NCBI GenBank assembly: GCA_021234155.1
Contig: JAJEKV010000072.1
Location: 1,747,968-1,811,967 of the forward strand
Length of the DNA stretch: 64,000 bases
Source: Isoetes taiwanensis
Taxonomy: Eukaryota; Streptophyta; Lycopodiopsida; Isoetales; Isoetaceae
Direction of reading: 5' to 3'
Part shown: positions 57,861-64,000 of the stretch, one piece after another
How positions within the stretch are numbered: the first letter of the stretch is position 1
Layout: every line of letters starts with the position of its first letter
Made by a program: the position numbers and the translations under genes
The notes under the pieces: generated by a model
The model's database searches: none
What the model saw: only the letters and a program-made list of their open reading frames with translations
What the model was told of the DNA's origin: nothing

Positions 57861-59290
57861 CTAGTTTGCGGACAGCAATCCTACTAGCACATCTAACTAT
57901 TTAGGTCCGACCCACTCCCATAAGCAAACATTTCCATCCTATGATCAAAGAGAGATCGCAAGTGCGGTGCATCTATCTAAGTAGCGAGGTCGCCCAGACT
58001 TACAGCACTTTGTGCAAAACAAAAGAGCCCCATAGAATATATGAAGATCATACGCCTTAATACCGGAGCTATGTAATGAGTTGCATGCAGCGACCATCTT
58101 TGATCTCCTTTAAAAAGAAAAACATGTAAAGATCCACAATTAAAGTAGAGAGATCGATATCATGCAACCTTTAAATTACATACCCGGTTGTCCAGTAACC
58201 ATATTAAAGCGTGTTGGTCTATTACTCTACGACCATCCTTTATTATTTGCAAATGCGATATATGGACTCGAATCGTTTGTGCGCAGGATTGCAATCTAAA
58301 ATACGCACTTGCATGCAACCCGTAGGAACACTACGCCTTTACTTTAAAAGTTCTTTGTCCGCTATTTCTACATGCATGCATGCGACCAACCGCAGCACTT
58401 TTTTTAACAAAGAAACAAAAGGGAAGTTTTAAAAGTCATAAATCCATTTGCATATCACACTTTGCTAATGCAACCCGTACATTTCCTTTTTTAATTTTTC
58501 ACTATAGTCCTTATTACTTGAGGGTATTTTGCAGTCCTTTGCATCATTTTAGCATATAAGGAATGCTTCCTTTGTTTTGAGCCTACTTGGGCATATGTCT
58601 CTATTTAATATATACTCAACTAGCAGCAATATTTATTTGCCTATAGCGGTAAGAGTTTAACCTTTTCTTGACATATTTTATGTCATTATCTGCTCTTTTA
58701 TCATTCAACACCAAAAAAATCCACTGTATCTCCTTATATGGGGGAACCATTCCTTAAATCACTTTTTGCGATAAAAGCAATCCACATTCTTAGCGGTTAA
58801 GGATACAATTATGACAATACATGTGAAGTGATAAGCGTACTTATATCGAAAGCCATTGGAGGTACTTTTGTTTTTCATTTGAAATAAGGTAGAATGGTAT
58901 CCTGCCCATAAATATCCAGATTACAAAGAATATATGGGGATTGGCATTCACTCACCTGTGGCGATTTGAGCCCATAAGCGCATGCCTCGCCCTTCCTTTT
59001 GTGCTTTTGCTGTGCCCGACACGCCACAGCAGTGCTGAAGCGGGGGTGTCTGGCGTAGTGATGGATGGGCACAGGGAGTCTGGTGGGTGACGCACTGTGG
59101 TAGAAGCGTGTGTGCACGAGAGCATGCTGGATCGGTGGGCGCTTTAGTGAGGAGGCACCTCGCTGGGAATTTCTGGCGGTTTCTCTGGCGCGCGCTTCCC
59201 GCTGCGGCGATACGGGGCTGATTGGCGTTAGAGGCGTCGGTTTTCGGCCTGCAGTTGGCAGAAGAGGTTAAGGATTCCGGTTCGGTGAAG
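57861..59290. other. No gene seen
   Basis: AT-rich sequence. At 58,960-59,230 a GC-rich patch begins that may be the start of the LINE-type sequence ending at 59,540. Confidence 0.4.
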
Positions 59291-59542
59291 TCTTGTCTGT
59301 TGGAGGTATGCTTATTGCTTTTCGCGATAGCGCATGGATTTTTGGATCTTTTGTGGAGTCATGCAAGCAGCGATTTTCGAATTGCGTTTTAATGCAGGCC
59401 ATGGTGATTATAATGGTTTTGTGCGTAGGCTTGGTCGCTTGTGCAGTTAAGGGACTTGGTCCGTTTACATATAATAGTCCATAAGCAGATTAGATTTGAA
59501 GTGGACATTAAAGTTTCTTCCTTCCTTCCCTTCCTTCCTTAA
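59291..59542 (+). mobile_element. LINE-type 3' end with (TTCC)n tail
   Basis: It ends GTGGACATTAAAG followed by TTCTTCCTTCCTTCC, the same terminus as at 8,680 and 10,720 but with another microsatellite. The preceding 200 bp contain no RT motif. Confidence 0.55.
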
Positions 59543-60579
59543 ATCATCATTCTACGGGTGCCATAACGCGGGGTTTGGCAGGTACACTGAGGGCTGCCCA
59601 CCATAAGTAAGTACCTTATACTTAGCTGGTTTTTAATTATACCCGTTTGGGTTAGCAATTAGCATTTAGAATGATTATAAGGATTCTTGTAACTATCTTA
59701 GACACAGCCATCCCATTTGATCTGACCGGACACCATACTTGATAAAGAAGATACATTGGGAGAAGAATCACCCGCGTGCACAGCATTAATCAGCGAGAGC
59801 GTTAGCGATGTTCGGTAGCGAGCCCAGGAACCAAAAGGTACAGCCAGTGATTCTTGGCTCTCGCCCATCACTAATGTACCCTTTTTATATGATGTCCAGA
59901 TCATCTACTACGGTATGCTCTGATCCTAAATAGTACATCAAACAATAACAACAAAGCGGTAACAATACAATTTACAGCAGAATCCTTCTAATCATATGCA
60001 AGCATTATCTAAACTTCATTGAGATTAGAACATTTATTCCTCTAGTATTTGGGAAACATTTATACATAGGTGGCCTTTGGTACATGCTTATATGACTTTT
60101 TATTGGTAGATTTTATTCATATGGTTGGAATAGAGCTTAGGAATTTGTTAATCTATTTTACCAAAACCAAGGTCCATTTGAATATGAGCTGCAGGCACGA
60201 AGCTATTTACATGCTTGACTTTGGTGCTCCAATCCAGCTAGGCAATGCTTATATTCTCATATCTTTAAATCTCTCAAATGCAAGAATGAGACTTCAGCTG
60301 ACCATTGACCTATAGCTATTTTGCATACTTCCTTAATATCACACCTTTTGAATTGCTTAGAGCGGCTTAAACTTTCCCTTATTCAAAACTTCATACCTTA
60401 CAATCCATAATCATAGGTTAAATCCAGCCGGAATTGCAGCCTTATGCATTAAACACAATACCATGTATTAAAGTGGGAAGGGTACATATTATCTGAGAGA
60501 TAACTAGCATATTTTATACACCGTAAGTCTTCATTGTGGGGCCCGTATGTACTTCATTGGGTTGTGTGCAGAACGCATC
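59543..60579. other. No gene seen
   Basis: Open minus-strand frame at 59,698-59,904 (68 codons, Ser-rich) without family similarity; otherwise AT-rich. Confidence 0.4.
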
Positions 60580-60685
60580 TGACTCACTATTACTGGCCGC
60601 GCAATATACTCGGTTTCGGTCGCGGCCCTCTTTTGCTTTAGCCATATAAGCGTGTTGTCCTCAAAGGCTTGCGGCAGAATCAAGC
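60580..60685 (-). pseudogene. Possible Ty1/copia RNase H scrap
   Basis: On the minus strand WLKQKRAATETEYIA resembles the copia RNase H block W-x-SKKQ...STTEAEYIA, with the ST dipeptide lost. No other copia domain could be confirmed nearby. Confidence 0.35.
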
Positions 60686-63600
60686 ACCGGCCATTTCTTC
60701 TATTCATACTTAAATTTGTCGAAATTTTGGCCGTTTACTACTTTCACTTGGGAGCTCTCTCTCTCGTCTCTGTATCAAGTAAACTCCTGCATAGAACTTC
60801 CTTGGCTTGGGATTCCCGACCACTCAAGATTAATCCATGAGGTGGAGAATCCCACCACACACAATACCATTTAGGTCTTCTGAGATGCATGACTGATTCA
60901 GAATGAGCGGCTTTACTTGTAAGAGTCTAGAAGCCTAACTTAGGCCATGAAATTCATTGTGACATAGCGCATCCATTTAATTTATGATGGAGAGAGGTAG
61001 AAATATTCATGGTTATACCAACCCTACTTAGCCATGTCTGTACTTGTCAACTTAAGTTAGTTTTTCATTTTCTTTTCAAGAAAAGAGAACTAGTACTAAA
61101 GAAGAGACCTTATTATGTTTAAACCATTGTTGCTGACATCTGGTGGTTCCATTCTTTAGGTGAGGCCGTGCCAGCAATATGTTGGCTGCTCCCCAGCGGG
61201 GAATGCGGTCAAAACAGTATAAAAAAAAACCCACCACTCCTGCCCGTGGGTTATATATAAGACCCCTGTATTTTTTCAAAAAAGGAAAAAACTTAACGCC
61301 AACATGAGGTGACGGACCCTAAGCATTTGTTGAGGTCTTACAACTATAAGTTTTGCTCCGAAGCAAGGCGTTGATGTCAGGTGATTTCGGAAATCGTGGC
61401 TGTATACTTGACGATTTTAACGCTATACGGGCTCCGTCAAATCAGATTGGAGACAAAGGCATTTGTACCAACTCCATAATATCTTTTCTTTCTTTGGGAT
61501 TAGGTTCACGTATAAGGGCGGCATAATGCATGAAGTACGACACATTCTGGCTGGAAATATGGCGCAGTGCATGCATGCACGAGCGCGCAAGGGTAAGTGC
61601 TGGCCTTTTATCACCATTTCAGCGCTATGCGAAATAGCACAATATTCTATCAAAAATAGCGTAGTGTATTGAAAGTTTTGCGCGGCTACAATGTACCACG
61701 GAATTTTGAGTACATATATCCGATTTCTTCCGCCAATGTCAGGTATCTTGAGGTCATATATTTGTGAAGTTCAACATAGGTTTTCGGTCCATCTTTTTAT
61801 TCAGGAAGCTCTTATATTAAGGTGGATTAATGGCGAAGAAGATGTCATCATACTCGCGGTACATATTTAAATTTTTAACCTCCCGAAATGCGCGCTGTTC
61901 ACGATGAAGAATCTAATTCCGAACCATGCAAGATAAATATTACCCAATTAAGAACTGCAGGAGAATCCCGGTAGGATACCGCCGACTTTCCATGAATCCA
62001 TACCCATTTGGGGCTGTAGCGGTTAGCCTACTTGACCCAATTGTTAATGGTAATAAACTTTTACGCCATCGCGGGGCGGCGGTATTTTTTCCCTTTTGGG
62101 GCGGCCTTAAACCATTTAAGCGTTTATTACCTGCTTGGGAATGCTTGATCCATAGTTCAAATTTCGATTTTTATTTTCATATAATTCAGTGCATGGATTA
62201 CCTTTTCGCTTTATCGCTTGAAATATACCTTGATCCAGTAATGGAATGCTCTGGCATTTGGTAATGTATGCGCTTGCATACGCTATAATCCTACCCGGAG
62301 GGTACATTGTACTTTAAATATGGCAAAGTTAAACTAATCAGTTCACATTTAATTTCTTGCCCACAAATGTCTTTGATATTGGCACATAAAATATTTTGGT
62401 ACTGGGGCCATGAGATTGATGTTCATTAAGTACCCGCATGGCAGTTTTGTATAAATTCCATATACGGGGGTGCCTTGGGCATTAGGTATCCTCCTTTCCG
62501 TTTGTGGGCTTTAAAGCGTAAGCCCCAGAAGATAAAGAATCAGTTTTATTGAAACAAATGCAGGTATACCTTTGATATACTCTTCAATAGTCCACTATTC
62601 AGGGTCTTTAACCATCGGTGCTGCTTCTCCATTTCCCCATGGCGCCAATCCCAACTGTCCACGACCTCGCCAAAGGCCATGTCCTTTATATGTTTTGGGC
62701 ATATGAAGGGCCAGTTATTGGATGCTTTATCCACCCCAGGAAATGTATAGTTTTAGTCGGCCCTCCATAACGCAGCGGGTAGGGTAAATTGGTGAACTTT
62801 ATAGGTGCCTGCTTTGAGCCCGGCCGCCACAGCCTACCATTAATAACATCAATCTTATCGAACAAATATCAGGGTGTGTTTGTACTCATCTTGTCACCGG
62901 ATTTTTTCTTAATTACCTTTCAAGTCTCTCCATATCGATGCTTTGTCAGGAATATGTCAAGATCCTTTACTAAAAAAGGTTCCTAAATTCTGCTTTTTAA
63001 CAATTTTGAGATTTGTAGTCTGATATGCCCAATCTTAGGATCCCCATGTAATTCCTTTAAAAGCTTGGATTCTTTGGCAGACATGCTAGCCTTCAATATC
63101 TTTGTGCAAATACTAATATAGTTTGCTAGCATATTTCGCAAGCTTTGAGGTATCTGAAAACATGGTTAATTCAGCGTTAAACCACACTCCTAAATTTTTG
63201 ATCATATATGCAGTACACTATTTTGGAATCAAGATTTTGTCGGTATCTCTTGAGACAAAGGAAACCGCGATTTTACCACTTTACGTTTACTTGCCACTTT
63301 ATTCTCCAACATATGATTTACGCGCGCTGATCCTTAGTGATTGTTCTAGAAACACATCCTGATCAAACACTATATTTATTAGCGGTATCTATCAAAGTCA
63401 TCCCCAGTTTACGTATGGCGGTAGCATTATCTTTGATTTGGTCATTATTCATATAAATGCCGAGTAAGATATAGAAGCGCTGACATGGGCGATGTATATG
63501 CATTTCTATTTTAACCATATGGTGCACTTTTGGCGGGCGGACATAATCTATTAATGGGTAATGTACCATGACTGGGGAACATAGTACAATTATCATCAAA

Positions 63601-64000
63601 ACTTGCCCGAATTTATGCGGGAAAAGCTATATTGTAAATAGAGGTATCCCATGCACCGGCCATATGAGTTGTTTAGACTGACTCATCTCCATCCTTAACA
63701 ATAGGTTCTGACCGAACCTCTACACCCTTGGAGTCTGAGATGCATCGTATTTGGAATTATAGAAGCTGGCGAGCCACTTTATGCTTACGTCCGGCCTGTC
63801 AGGGTGGGGCATAACTTATGGTATACCATAAGAAGGTGTGCAGGTTTTGGTTTTGCTTGGGTTTCCTTTACCGCTTTATATTCTTTGGATAAAACTTCCA
63901 CACTTTGCATGGGTAACCACCCCGTTTTTATACTCTTCATATGGTAGCCCATTTTGCATCTTTGAGGGAAGTTGGCTTTGGCTGTAATACGTAACTGGGC
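60686..64000. other. No confident gene
   Basis: Decayed sequence. Frames of up to 112 codons exist (61,926-62,264 plus) but none matches a family I know. Likely old retrotransposon remains. Confidence 0.35.

Noticed and set aside
1-64000. CRISPR arrays, bacterial operons, rRNA genes
   Set aside because: No regularly spaced short repeats, Shine-Dalgarno-led gene strings or rRNA signatures; introns and plant transposons show a eukaryotic nuclear sequence.

Overview
The window is nuclear DNA of a land plant, gene-poor and rich in transposons. Evidence: intron-bearing fragments of conserved eukaryotic genes (26S proteasome RPN2, GAPDH), PPR fragments with E and DYW-type tails (a land-plant family), a retrotransposon primed by plant initiator-Met tRNA, plant-type LINEs and Helitron-like ends. 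The style of the PPR gene and the low gene density suggest a fern or another large-genome seed-free plant; that part is inference.

Layout. 1-7.1 kb: first exons of RPN2 (minus strand), a decayed GAPDH fragment (minus) and exon-like scraps. 7.1-17.5 kb: a 5'-truncated LINE, then a large inverted repeat (12.76-14.98 kb against 15.24-17.45 kb). It carries PPR fragments and is bordered on both sides by matching Helitron-like 3' ends (hairpin, 11 nt, CTAG). 17.5-20.9 kb: two exon-like blocks of an unidentified minus-strand gene. 20,865-33,563: a complete Ty3/gypsy chromovirus with two LTRs, a GTTAT target duplication, primer-binding site and polypurine tract. 33.6-44 kb: AT-rich sequence with degenerate tandem repeats. 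44-58 kb: decayed LINEs, one on each strand. 58-64 kb: a third LINE-type 3' end and a possible copia scrap.

The main discovery candidate is inside the chromovirus. Between its 5' LTR and gag lie about 4.2 kb of extra coding cassettes. The first (23,030-24,322) is an uninterrupted 430-residue ORF whose last 99 residues align without gaps to histone H3 positions 37-135. They are fused behind a unique N-terminal region, a Gln-rich linker and a basic segment containing TARKS, the H3 K9 context. Two further cassettes are acidic and decayed. Downstream come gag with a CCHC knuckle, protease, reverse transcriptase, RNase H, integrase and a chromodomain. The element therefore encodes both an H3-like protein and a domain type known to read methylated H3. 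Gag-pol carries stops, frameshifts and active-site losses, so this copy is not autonomous, but the H3 ORF is open to its end.

Caution: differences between repeat copies and several frame breaks outside the chromovirus fall at CTG/CAG triplets. Some apparent lesions there may be consensus errors.
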